From Parvibaculum sp040216885 (lineage in GTDB: Bacteria; Pseudomonadota; Alphaproteobacteria; Parvibaculales; Parvibaculaceae), in assembly GCA_040216885.1 (NCBI GenBank), contig JAVJOG010000022.1, forward strand, positions 124,001 to 188,000: a stretch of DNA of 64,000 nucleotides, written 5' to 3'. Position 1 is the first letter of the stretch. Each line of letters opens with the position of its first letter. The position numbers were made by a program, and so were the translations under genes. This document shows, in pieces, positions 42,154-49,011 of this stretch. The notes beneath the pieces were generated by a model, which did no database searches, was not told where the DNA came from, and saw only the letters and a program-made list of their open reading frames with translations.

Positions 42154-42585
42154 TCACCGCCTCACCCCCAATTTCGGTATCTCGATTTTCGGGCAGCGGT
42201 TCATCACGACTTTCAGGCCGGCGGCGCGGGCGCGGGCGGCGGCTTCCTCGTTGACGACGCCGAGCTGCATCCAGATGTATTTTGCGCCGACGGCGACGGC
42301 TTCGCCGGCGACGGGCCCGGCGGCTTCGGAATTGCGGAAGACGTCGACCATGTCGATTTTTTCGGGAATGTCGGCAAGTGTCGCATAGACCTTCTCGCCG
42401 TTGAGGCTCTGGCCGGCGAGGCCCGGATTGACCGGGATGACGCGGTAGCCTTGCGACTGCAGAAAGCGCATCACCTCATAAGAGTCGCGGCGCGGGTTGG
42501 AACTGGCGCCGACAAGGGCGATCAGTTTCGTCTCGCGCAGGATGTGTTCGATGTCGCCGGGCTCGACCTCATTTGCGGTTGGCAT
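42154..42585 (-). CDS. CoA-binding domain protein
   Basis: A 143-residue Rossmann-fold protein of the CoA_binding_2 family (YccU-like). IALVGASSNPRRDSYEVMRF and LQSQGYRVIPVNPGLAGQSL form the nucleotide-binding half; DMVDVFRNSEAAGPVAGEAV, KYIWMQLGVVNEEAAARARA and VVMNRCPKIEIPKL are the conserved second half. Cellular role is not established. Its ATG overlaps the stop of the upstream enoyl-CoA hydratase (TGATG), so the two are coupled. Confidence 0.9.
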   Translation of the reverse strand: MPTANEVEPGDIEHILRETKLIALVGASSNPRRDSYEVMRFLQSQGYRVIPVNPGLAGQSLNGEKVYATLADIPEKIDMVDVFRNSEAAGPVAGEAVAVGAKYIWMQLGVVNEEAAARARAAGLKVVMNRCPKIEIPKLGVRR

Positions 42586-43403
42586 CAGCGGTCTTCCCAT
42601 TTCGGGTCGCGCTTTTCGATGAAGGCGCCGATGCCTTCCTCGGCATCGCGGGCGAGCATGTTTTTCACCATCACTTCGCTGGCGTAGTCGTAGGCTTCGG
42701 CCAGCGGCTTTTCGAGCTGCTCGTAGAAGGCGCGCTTGCCGATCGAAACGGTGTGGGCCGATTTCGAGGCGATGAGACGCGCAAGCTCGGCGACCGTAGC
42801 GTCGATTTCCTCGGCCGGCACGGCGCGGTTGACGAGGCCGATCTCGACGGCGCGGGCGGCCGAAATCATTTCGCCGGTCAGCAGCATTTCCATTGCGTGC
42901 TTGCGGGCGACGTTGCGCGAGAGGGCGACCATCGGCGTCGAACAGAAAAGGCCGATATTGACGCCGGGCGTTGCGAACTTCGCGTGGTCGGCGGCAACGG
43001 CAAGATCGCAACTGGCGACGAGCTGGCAGCCGGCGGCCGTGGCGATGCCGTGGACGCGGGCGATGACGGGCTGCGGGCAGTGGACGATCGCCTGCATCAG
43101 CGCGCTGCACTGGCGCATCGTCGCCTCGTAGAAGGCGCGGCCGCGATCATCCTCGGCGCGGGCGGCGGTCAGTTCCTTCAGGTCGTGGCCGGCGCAGAAG
43201 CCGGGGCCGGCGCCCGTCAACACGACGACGCGGATGGCGCGATCTTCGGCGATATGCGCGAATTCGGCCTGCATCGCGTCCATCAGGTCGCGCGACAGGG
43301 CGTTGCGTTGCGCCGGGCGGTTCATCGTCAGATGGGCGACGCCGGATTTGTCCTCGCGGATCAGCAAGGGTTCGGCGGCGGCTTTCGCGGCGGGCTGGCT
43401 CAT
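42585..43403 (-). CDS. Enoyl-CoA hydratase/isomerase family protein
   Basis: A 272-residue crotonase-fold protein. VAHLTMNRPAQRNALSRDLM, GFCAGHDLKEL (oxyanion hole, with His in place of the usual Gly-Asp pair start) and VHGIATAAGCQLVASCDLAV followed by FATPGVNIGLFCSTPMVALS are visible. The position of one catalytic glutamate in classical hydratases is occupied by AAGCQLV, as in the ECHDC3-like subgroup, so hydratase activity is uncertain. GGGAGAAG precedes the ATG at 43403. Coupled to the CoA-binding gene. Confidence 0.88.
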   Translation of the reverse strand: MSQPAAKAAAEPLLIREDKSGVAHLTMNRPAQRNALSRDLMDAMQAEFAHIAEDRAIRVVVLTGAGPGFCAGHDLKELTAARAEDDRGRAFYEATMRQCSALMQAIVHCPQPVIARVHGIATAAGCQLVASCDLAVAADHAKFATPGVNIGLFCSTPMVALSRNVARKHAMEMLLTGEMISAARAVEIGLVNRAVPAEEIDATVAELARLIASKSAHTVSIGKRAFYEQLEKPLAEAYDYASEVMVKNMLARDAEEGIGAFIEKRDPKWEDR

Positions 43404-43495
43404 GGTGGCTTCTCCCGGTTTTGCTTTTGAGGAAGCATAGCGGGGGCGGAGCGGAGAGTCAGGTGGGGTGTGTTTGTCTGCGCCAACAACACATT

Positions 43496-43525
43496 GTGTC
43501 ATTCCGGCGAAAGCCGGGATGACAC
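43496..43525. repeat. 30-bp hairpin repeat with GAAA loop
   Basis: GTGTCATTCCGGC-GAAA-GCCGGGATGACAC: 13-pair stem with one T-G pair and a four-base loop. A related pair of hairpins is at 44643-44725. It stands between the GNAT gene stop and the enoyl-CoA hydratase start. Confidence 0.75.
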
Positions 43526-43532
43526 CTTTATT

Positions 43533-44075
43533 TTAAGTCCCCGCTCGAAGGCGATAGAGAACATGGCGCCTCAGCTTGTGGCCGGGGGCGAGGTTCGGGT
43601 GGTCGAAGTCATCCTTCGGGTCATGCGTCATGCCGAGACGCTGCATGACGGCTTGCGAGCGGGTGTTGCCGGTGACGGTGAAGGAGATGATTTCGGGCAG
43701 ACCGGCTTCGAAGCCATGGGCCAGCGCGGCGCGGGCGGCCTCCGAGGCATAGCCCTTGCCCCAATGGGCGGGGGCGAGGCGCCAGCCGATTTCGACGGCG
43801 GGCGTGAAATGCGCCTCGAAGGTGACGGGGCGGATGCCGGTGAAGCCGATGAACGGGGCGATGCCGGGCACTTCGAGCGCCCAGAAGCCATAGCCCATGA
43901 TTTCGATGTCGGATTTCAGGATCTGGGCGACATTGTCGCTTTCGGCGCGGGAGAGCGTGGCCGGGAAATGCTCCATCACTTTCGGGTCGGCCGACATGGC
44001 GGCGAAGGGCGCGAAGTCGGTGTCGGCCCAGGGGCGCAGGATCAGGCGTTCGGTTTTCAGCGTGACGGGAGGCAT
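43533..44075 (-). CDS. GNAT family N-acetyltransferase (RimJ-like)
   Basis: A 180-residue acetyltransferase of the Acetyltransf_3 group. LKTERLILRPWADTDFAPFA at the start, EIGWRLAPAHWGKGYASEAA (acetyl-CoA pyrophosphate loop) and IISFTVTGNTRSQAVMQRLG are typical; the C-terminus HVLYRLRAG is the usual closing strand. AAGGAAA precedes the ATG at 44075. Substrate unknown. It is divergent from the thioesterase gene with 82 bases between. Confidence 0.9.
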   Translation of the reverse strand: MPPVTLKTERLILRPWADTDFAPFAAMSADPKVMEHFPATLSRAESDNVAQILKSDIEIMGYGFWALEVPGIAPFIGFTGIRPVTFEAHFTPAVEIGWRLAPAHWGKGYASEAARAALAHGFEAGLPEIISFTVTGNTRSQAVMQRLGMTHDPKDDFDHPNLAPGHKLRRHVLYRLRAGT

Positions 44076-44157
44076 GGCGGTTTCCTTTGCGGCGGGGGCG
44101 GAGTTTAACCGCGCCGCCGCTTCGGGTAAAAGCGGCGGGCAACAAGGGGAGGGGCGG

Positions 44158-44595
44158 GTGGCCGATCTGAAGCCGGTGATGAGCGTCGAGGCGCTGGAGG
44201 ACTTCATGGCGCGCGAGTTTCCGCAGATGCGCGAAGGGGGCGCGCTGACGCGGATCGAGGCGGTGGGGCCGGGTTTCGCGCGGCTCAGGCTTGCCTTTGC
44301 CGAGCGCAATCTCCGGCCCGGGGGCACGATTTCGGGGCCGGCGATGATGGCGCTGGCCGATTATGCGATGTATGCGGCGGTGCTGGCGCATATCGGGCCG
44401 GTGGCGCTGGCGGTCACCACCAACCTGTCGATCAATTTCCTGCGCAAACCGAGGCCCGCCGAGATTATCGGCGAGGCGCGGCTGCTGAAGCTCGGCCGCG
44501 CGCTGGCGGTGGGCGAGATCGGGATGTGGCAGGAAGGGGCCGAGGACGACCCCGTGGCCCATGCGGTTTCGACCTATTCGATCCCGCCGAAGTGA
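44158..44595 (+). CDS. PaaI-like hotdog-fold thioesterase
   Basis: A 145-residue protein with a single hotdog domain: RPGGTISGPAMMALADYAMY (central helix with catalytic Asp) and LAVTTNLSINFLRKPRP (following strand). Such proteins hydrolyse aryl- or acyl-CoA thioesters. The start is GTG 44158 with GGGGAGGGG upstream; the frame extends upstream across the divergent gene's start, which is not coding on this strand. Confidence 0.87.
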   Translation: MADLKPVMSVEALEDFMAREFPQMREGGALTRIEAVGPGFARLRLAFAERNLRPGGTISGPAMMALADYAMYAAVLAHIGPVALAVTTNLSINFLRKPRPAEIIGEARLLKLGRALAVGEIGMWQEGAEDDPVAHAVSTYSIPPK

Positions 44596-44642
44596 GGCCG
44601 GTGGCGGGTCGGGCGCGGTTTCCGCCGAACTCAAACCAACGT

Positions 44643-44725
44643 GTCACCCCGGCGGAAGCCGGGGTCCATCTGACTCTCCTGTTTGCCGCAGCCGCCCATG
44701 GATCCCGGCTTTCGCCGGGATGACA
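44643..44725. repeat. Pair of GTCACCCCGGC/GGGATGACA hairpin repeats
   Basis: GTCACCCCGGCGGAAGCCGG begins one short hairpin and GGATCCCGGCTTTCGCCGGG followed by ATGACA forms the second; the outer ends are also roughly complementary, so the whole can fold as one structure. The second hairpin matches the unit at 43496-43525. Confidence 0.75.
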
Positions 44726-44795
44726 TTTTTGGGTTGGGTGAACTGGTATTTTGTGGAACAGGCCGTATGAATCGCGGCGACGGCGTGTTCATTGT

Positions 44796-44815
44796 TGGGG
44801 TATTATAATACCCCA
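44796..44815. promoter_or_regulatory. Perfect 20-bp palindrome
   Basis: TGGGGTATTATAATACCCCA is self-complementary over all 20 bases, with a G4/C4 edge and an AT centre containing TATAAT. It is 55 bases upstream of the rplM -35. It looks like a binding site for a dimeric regulator; the protein is unknown. Confidence 0.5.
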
Positions 44816-44870
44816 TCGGCAAAAGACTGTTATTTCAGCGTTTTTCGGGCCTCGGGTGCGGCGGATGTTG

Positions 44871-44899
44871 TTGACAGGCCTCCGGGGATCGCCTAGAAG
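44871..44899 (+). promoter_or_regulatory. Promoter of rplM-rpsI
   Basis: Consensus -35 TTGACA (44871-44876), 17-base spacer, -10 TAGAAG (44894-44899). The expected start site is about 50 bases before the rplM ATG. Confidence 0.7.
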
Positions 44900-44910
44900 C
44901 ACGCCGAACC

Positions 44911-44930
44911 GGGGCCGCAAGCGTGGCCCC
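44911..44930 (+). promoter_or_regulatory. Leader hairpin in the rplM 5' untranslated region
   Basis: GGGGCC-GCAAGCGT-GGCCCC followed by TCTTTGATTT. It lies within the predicted leader, between the promoter and the ribosome site. A role in autogenous control by L13, or weak attenuation, is possible; only the hairpin itself is seen. Confidence 0.4.
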
Positions 44931-44955
44931 TCTTTGATTTGCAGGATGTTTCGCA

Positions 44956-45420
44956 ATGAAGACCTATTCCGCGAAAGCCTCGGAGATCGAGAAGAAGTGG
45001 ATCGTGATCGATGCCGAAGGCATCGTGCTCGGCCGGCTTGCGTCCTATGTCGCCAATGTGCTGCGCGGCAAGACCAAGGTGACCTACACGCCTCATCTCG
45101 ACTGCGGCGACAACGTGATCATCGTCAATGCGGCGAAGGTGGCTCTCACCGGCGCCAAATACGACGACAAGCGCTACTACCGCCACACGGGCCATCCCGG
45201 CGGCATCAAGGAAACGAGCCCGAAGCGCATCCTCGAAGGGCGCTTCCCGGAGCGCGTGATCGAACTGGCCGTCAAGCGGATGATCCCGCGCGGGCCGCTC
45301 GGCCGCAAGCAGCTCGGCAATCTGCACATCTATGGCGGCGCCGAACATCCGCATGAGGCGCAGCAGCCGCAGAAGATCGACTTCGCGGCGCGCAACCGCA
45401 AGAACCTCAGGATCGCATGA
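44956..45420 (+). CDS. rplM: 50S ribosomal protein L13
   Basis: A 154-residue ribosomal protein. KKWIVIDAEGIVLGRLASYV, YTPHLDCGDNVIIVNAAKVA, KRYYRHTGHPGGIKE and VKRMIPRGPLGRKQLGNLHI are the L13 signature. It is needed early in 50S assembly. AGGATG stands a few bases before the ATG, and its stop overlaps the rpsI start (ATGA). Confidence 0.98.
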   Translation: MKTYSAKASEIEKKWIVIDAEGIVLGRLASYVANVLRGKTKVTYTPHLDCGDNVIIVNAAKVALTGAKYDDKRYYRHTGHPGGIKETSPKRILEGRFPERVIELAVKRMIPRGPLGRKQLGNLHIYGGAEHPHEAQQPQKIDFAARNRKNLRIA

Positions 45421-45896
45421 CCATGTCCGAAACAACCACGCTTGAAGACCTGAAAGAAGCGATCGCACCGGCGGCGGAAGCCGCGCCTGTCGCGCCGAAG
45501 CTCGACAAGTTCGGCCGCGCCTATGCTACGGGGAAGCGCAAGAACGCCGTTGCCCGCGTCTGGATCAAGCCGGGCTCGGGACGCATCAGCATCAACGGCC
45601 GCGCGCTCGAGGTTTACTTCGCGCGCCCGGTGCTCAGGATGATCCTCAACCAGCCGCTGGTGACAGCCGCGCGCGAGAAGCAGTACGACATCACCGCGAC
45701 GGTGGTGGGCGGCGGCTTGTCGGGCCAGGCGGGCGCCATCCGCCACGGCATTTCGCGGGCGCTGACCTTCTTCGAACCGGGCCTGCGTCCGGCGCTGAAG
45801 AAGGAAGGCTTCCTCACCCGCGACAGCCGCGTGGTCGAGCGCAAGAAATACGGCAAGGCGAAGGCCCGCCGCAGCTTCCAGTTCTCGAAGCGCTGA
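45417..45896 (+). CDS. rpsI: 30S ribosomal protein S9
   Basis: A 159-residue protein with an N-terminal extension of about 30 residues (Ala/Pro/Glu-rich, usual in alphaproteobacteria), then the S9 core: FGRAYATGKRKNAVARVWIK, SGQAGAIRHGISRALTFFEP and the basic tail RKKYGKAKARRSFQFSKR that reaches the P-site tRNA. An ATG two codons in (MSETTTLED) is an alternative start. Followed by a terminator. Confidence 0.98.
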   Translation: MTMSETTTLEDLKEAIAPAAEAAPVAPKLDKFGRAYATGKRKNAVARVWIKPGSGRISINGRALEVYFARPVLRMILNQPLVTAAREKQYDITATVVGGGLSGQAGAIRHGISRALTFFEPGLRPALKKEGFLTRDSRVVERKKYGKAKARRSFQFSKR

Positions 45897-45915
45897 TCCC
45901 CTCAGGGGTTCACGG

Positions 45916-45948
45916 AAAGGCGCTTCGTGGAACCGAGGCGCCTTTTTT
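45916..45948 (+). terminator. Rho-independent terminator after rpsI
   Basis: A 12-pair stem AAAGGCGCTTCG/CGAGGCGCCTTT (one T-G pair), six-base loop, and six T. It lies 20 bases after the rpsI stop. Confidence 0.88.
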
Positions 45949-45966
45949 GTTTTCGGAGAGAGTGAC

Positions 45967-46920
45967 ATGACGACAAGGGTTTTCATCGACGGCGAAGTCG
46001 GGACCACGGGTTTGCAGATCCGGGCGCGGCTTGCGGGCCGCGACGATCTGGAACTGATCTCGCTCGGCGAGGCGACGCGCAAGGACGCGGGCGCGCGGAA
46101 AGAGGCGCTGAACGCGGCCGACATCGTGGTGCTGTGCCTGCCGGACGACGCGGCGCGCGAGGCGGTGTCGCTGATCGAGAGCAAGACCACGCGCGTGATC
46201 GACGCCTCGACGGCGCATCGGGTGGCCGAGGGCTGGGTTTACGGCTTTCCCGAGATGACGGCCGAGCAGCGGCAGCTCGTGTCGGGCGCGTCGCGGGTTA
46301 CCAATCCCGGCTGTTATCCGACCGGCGCTATCGCGCTGACGCGGCCGCTGGTCGCGGCGGGGTTGCTGCCCGCCTCATGGCCGCTCACCGTCAATGCGGT
46401 GTCGGGCTATTCGGGCGGCGGCAAGCAGATGATCGCCGAGTTCGAGGACGAGGCGTCGTCGAACTACACGCTCGAAGCATTCCGCGCCTATGCGCTCGGC
46501 CTCGCGCACAAGCATGTGCCGGAGATGCAGGCGAATATGGGGCTTTCGCATCCGCCGCTCTTCACGCCGAATGTCGGGCGCTATGCGCAGGGCATGATCG
46601 TCGAGGTGCCGCTGCAGCTCTGGGCGCTGCCGGACAAGCCGTCGCTTGCGGCTGTGCATGCGGCGATCGCGGCGGCTTATGAGGGCGCGCGGTTCGTGTC
46701 GGTGGCGGCGCTGGAAGAGAGCACAAGCATGACGAAGCTCGACCCGGAGCAGTTGAACGGCACCAACGCGATGAAGCTGTTCGTTTTCGGCAATGAGGGC
46801 ACCAAGCAGGCGCGGCTGGTGGCGCTGCTGGACAATCTCGGCAAGGGCGCGTCGGGGCAGGCGGTGCAATGCCTCAACCTGATGATCGGCGCGGATGAGG
46901 GGCTCGGCGTCAATCTCTAG
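45967..46920 (+). CDS. argC: N-acetyl-gamma-glutamyl-phosphate reductase (type 2)
   Basis: A 317-residue NADPH enzyme of arginine synthesis. VFIDGEVGTTGLQIRARLAG is the short-form N-terminus of type 2 ArgC; IVVLCLPDDAAREAVSLIES follows; the catalytic cysteine is in RVTNPGCYPTGAIAL (about residue 117) and the substrate His in LAHKHVPEM. GGAGAG is placed before the ATG. It follows the rplM-rpsI terminator, the usual position in this group of bacteria. It converges with the DMT gene, overlapping by four bases. Confidence 0.95.
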   Translation: MTTRVFIDGEVGTTGLQIRARLAGRDDLELISLGEATRKDAGARKEALNAADIVVLCLPDDAAREAVSLIESKTTRVIDASTAHRVAEGWVYGFPEMTAEQRQLVSGASRVTNPGCYPTGAIALTRPLVAAGLLPASWPLTVNAVSGYSGGGKQMIAEFEDEASSNYTLEAFRAYALGLAHKHVPEMQANMGLSHPPLFTPNVGRYAQGMIVEVPLQLWALPDKPSLAAVHAAIAAAYEGARFVSVAALEESTSMTKLDPEQLNGTNAMKLFVFGNEGTKQARLVALLDNLGKGASGQAVQCLNLMIGADEGLGVNL

Positions 46921-47759
46921 AAGCGCAGCAAGATGACGCCCGCCGCGACGACGCAGGCGGCGGCGATGGCGCGCCAGCCCAAGCCTTCTTTCAGCAGGAG
47001 GCCGGAGATGAGGGCGGCGAAGACGACGCTGGTTTCGCGCAAGGCCGCGACGGGGCCGAGCGGCGCCAGCGTCATCGCCCAGATCACCAGCCAGTAGGCG
47101 ACGACCGACATCACGCCGCCGGCAAAGCCGATGGCCATGGCGCGCTGCGGCACCAGGAATTTCCGGCCGCGCCGGGCGAGCACCAGCAGGAAGAAGATCA
47201 GCCCGTCGCCGGCGAAGAGCCAGATCACATAGATGTGCGGGCTTTCGGCGATGCGGCCGCCGAGGCCGTCGTTCAGCGTGTAGGCGGCGATGAAGAGCGA
47301 GGTGCCGAGCGCATAGGCGAGCGCGCGCGGGTCGTTGGGCAGGCCGGCGCCATTGGTGCGGCGGAAGGCGAGGCTGACAATGCCGAGGGCGACCAGCGCG
47401 ATGCCGACGAAGGCGGGGGTCGGCAGGATTTCGCCGAGCCAGATCGCACCGACGATTGTGACGATCGCCGGGGCGAGGCCGCGCGACAGCGGATAGACCT
47501 GGCCGAAATCTCCGTGTTCGTAGCATTTGACCAGGAAGAGCTTGTAGCCCGCATGCAGCGCGAAGGAGAGCGCGAGGATTTTGGCGACGTCCCAGCCGGG
47601 CAGCGGAATGAAGGGCAGGAAGGGCAGCGCGACAAGGCCCGTCGCCGCCGCGATCCAGCCCATGGTCATCAGCCGGTCGGCGCCGGTCTTGACCATCGCG
47701 TTCCAGGTGGCGTGCAGGACGGCGGAGAAGAGGACGGCAAGCGTGACGGTGAGGGTCAA
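46917..47759 (-). CDS. EamA/DMT superfamily transporter
   Basis: A 280-residue, ten-helix inner-membrane protein with two EamA repeats. FSAVLHATWNAMVKTGADRL at the start, YPLSRGLAPAIVTIVGAIWL at the end of repeat 1 and PLGPVAALRETSVVFAALIS with LLLKEGLGWRAIAAACVVAA in repeat 2 are typical. The family exports amino acids, nucleosides or other metabolites; substrate is unknown. The start is TTG, with GGAG nine bases upstream. Confidence 0.88.
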   Translation of the reverse strand: MTLTVTLAVLFSAVLHATWNAMVKTGADRLMTMGWIAAATGLVALPFLPFIPLPGWDVAKILALSFALHAGYKLFLVKCYEHGDFGQVYPLSRGLAPAIVTIVGAIWLGEILPTPAFVGIALVALGIVSLAFRRTNGAGLPNDPRALAYALGTSLFIAAYTLNDGLGGRIAESPHIYVIWLFAGDGLIFFLLVLARRGRKFLVPQRAMAIGFAGGVMSVVAYWLVIWAMTLAPLGPVAALRETSVVFAALISGLLLKEGLGWRAIAAACVVAAGVILLRF

Positions 47760-47852
47760 GGAGAAGCGCTCCGGCGGGACCGCGGAATGGCGGCGGAGGG
47801 GAGGCTAGCCGGTTGGGATGAGTCTGCCGAGAGGGGATTTAGGCGAAGGGGA

Positions 47853-47896
47853 TTGCTTGAATATAACGTCTTGCGTTATATAACGTAATGCGTTAT
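47853..47896 (+). promoter_or_regulatory. higBA promoter with two abutting palindromic operators
   Basis: Two 17-bp palindromes of form ATAACG-N5-CGTTAT lie side by side at 47863-47879 and 47880-47896. They cover a promoter with -35 TTGCTT (47853-47858) and -10 TTATAT (47876-47881). The toxin ATG is eight bases after the second palindrome. Autorepression by HigA is the known logic of such systems. Confidence 0.75.
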
Positions 47897-47904
47897 GGTT
47901 TGGC

Positions 47905-48189
47905 ATGATCCGGAGCTTTGCCGACTCAGAAACCGAACTGATCTGGACCGGCCGGCAAAGCCGGAAACTGCCGTCCGACATTCAGGCGGTGGCTTTGCGC
48001 AAGCTGCGTCTGATCAATCAGGCGCGTGTGCTTCAGGATTTGCGTGTTCCACCCGGCAATAGACTGGAGCCCTTGAAGGGGCGTCGTGCCGGACAGCACA
48101 GCATACGGATCAACGATCAATGGCGTATCTGCTTTGTCTGGCAGGAAGGAGGAGCGAGCGATGTCGAAATCGTCGACTACCACAAATAG
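47905..48189 (+). CDS. higB: HigB-type toxin (RelE/ParE superfamily)
   Basis: A 94-residue toxin of the plasmid-maintenance killer family. TGRQSRKLPSDIQAVALRKL, DLRVPPGNRLEPLKGRRAGQ and HSIRINDQWRICFVW are characteristic; the last segment carries the basic and aromatic residues of ribosome-dependent mRNA interferases. Toxin-first order, as in higBA, distinguishes it from relBE. It overlaps the antitoxin gene by 29 bases. The pair stands in a locally AT-richer patch. Confidence 0.92.
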   Translation: MIRSFADSETELIWTGRQSRKLPSDIQAVALRKLRLINQARVLQDLRVPPGNRLEPLKGRRAGQHSIRINDQWRICFVWQEGGASDVEIVDYHK

Positions 48190-48475
48190 GCTTCTGCCCA
48201 ATCCGCATCCGGGCGAAATCCTGCTTGAGGAATTCCTGAAGCCGATGGGGCTCAGCCAGAATGCGCTGGCGCGGGCCGTGCACGTATCGCCGCGCCGCAT
48301 CAACGAGATCGTGCTCGGCAAGCGCGCGATGACGGCGGATACCGACCTGCGCCTTGCTCGTTATTTCGGCATGTCGGAAGGGTTTTTTCTCGGGTTGCAG
48401 GGCGACTACGATTTGATGGAGCGGCGTCGGGAGATCGAGGAAGAGTTGAAGAGGATCGGGCCGAGGGCGGCTTAG
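48161..48475 (+). CDS. higA: HigA-type antitoxin (XRE family)
   Basis: A 104-residue antitoxin with one helix-turn-helix: PNPHPGEILLEEFLKPMGLS, QNALARAVHVSPRRINEIVL and GKRAMTADTDLRLARYFGMS. It should neutralise HigB and repress the operon through the two upstream palindromes. AAGGAGG lies nine bases before the ATG, inside the toxin gene. The C-terminal helix (ERRREIEEELKRI) is charged. Confidence 0.93.
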   Translation: MSKSSTTTNRLLPNPHPGEILLEEFLKPMGLSQNALARAVHVSPRRINEIVLGKRAMTADTDLRLARYFGMSEGFFLGLQGDYDLMERRREIEEELKRIGPRAA

Positions 48476-48518
48476 GGGACATATGCCTTTTCGGTTTTGG
48501 TGCCATGTGAGAATCTAA

Positions 48519-48779
48519 ATGAACAATATCAAAAACATTCTGATTATCGGCGTCTTCCTGCTCATAGCGGCCCTTCTTTCGGGCGGACGATACGAAATTT
48601 CAAGTACCGGACTTGGTGTTGCATATGTTGTAGATCGACACATGGGAACTGTTTGGTTTTGCACGTCCAATAGTTGCAAGCGGGCTGACGAAGAAATTGG
48701 AAGAAGTGAAAATGCGGCGGCGAGATTTGGAGACAAAGAAGGAGACTATCGAGTCATCTCTAGGCCCGGCGACCAATAG
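48519..48779 (+). CDS. Hypothetical small membrane-anchored protein
   Basis: An 86-residue frame with an N-terminal hydrophobic helix (NILIIGVFLLIAALLSGG, about residues 6-23) and a soluble C-terminal part with two cysteines (WFCTSNSCKR) in a short loop. The DNA is clearly AT-richer than the window, and codon use differs from neighbours (many A/T third positions), suggesting recent acquisition with higBA. The ribosome site is weak. I do not recognise it. Confidence 0.5.
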   Translation: MNNIKNILIIGVFLLIAALLSGGRYEISSTGLGVAYVVDRHMGTVWFCTSNSCKRADEEIGRSENAAARFGDKEGDYRVISRPGDQ

Positions 48780-48928
48780 GCGGCTGAGTTGCGCGCGCCA
48801 GTTGTGACTGTCTTAAGCTGAACGAAGTGAGATGGTAAGCGCTGACGGTATTCGTAAACAAATCCCGGGGTGACATGCGTTATATTTGTCAGTCCACGAA
48901 TTTTTATCTTAAGACTCTCGCGAAGTGT

Positions 48929-48980
48929 GACGCCGCTGGCGCGGCTTCTGGATTGCCGGGTCAAGCCCGGCAAAGACGAA
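48929..48980. repeat. Half copy of the composite palindromic repeat
   Basis: GACGCCGCTGGCGCGGCTTC, TGGATTGCCGGGTCAAGCCC and GGCAAAGACGAA match the right half of the element at 59181-59339. The left half is absent. It lies between convergent genes, just before the phaC stop. Confidence 0.7.
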
Positions 48981-49011
48981 ATGGGAGTGTGTACGGAGTA
49001 TCTCCGCCCCC

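Larger units (their letters stand above)
44596..44955. other. Intergenic region before rplM: repeats, palindrome, promoter and leader hairpin
   Basis: No gene is seen in these 360 bases. In order they hold a pair of CCGGGATGACA-type hairpins (44643-44725), a perfect 20-bp palindrome (44796-44815), the rplM promoter (44871-44899) and a leader hairpin (44911-44930). Confidence 0.7.
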
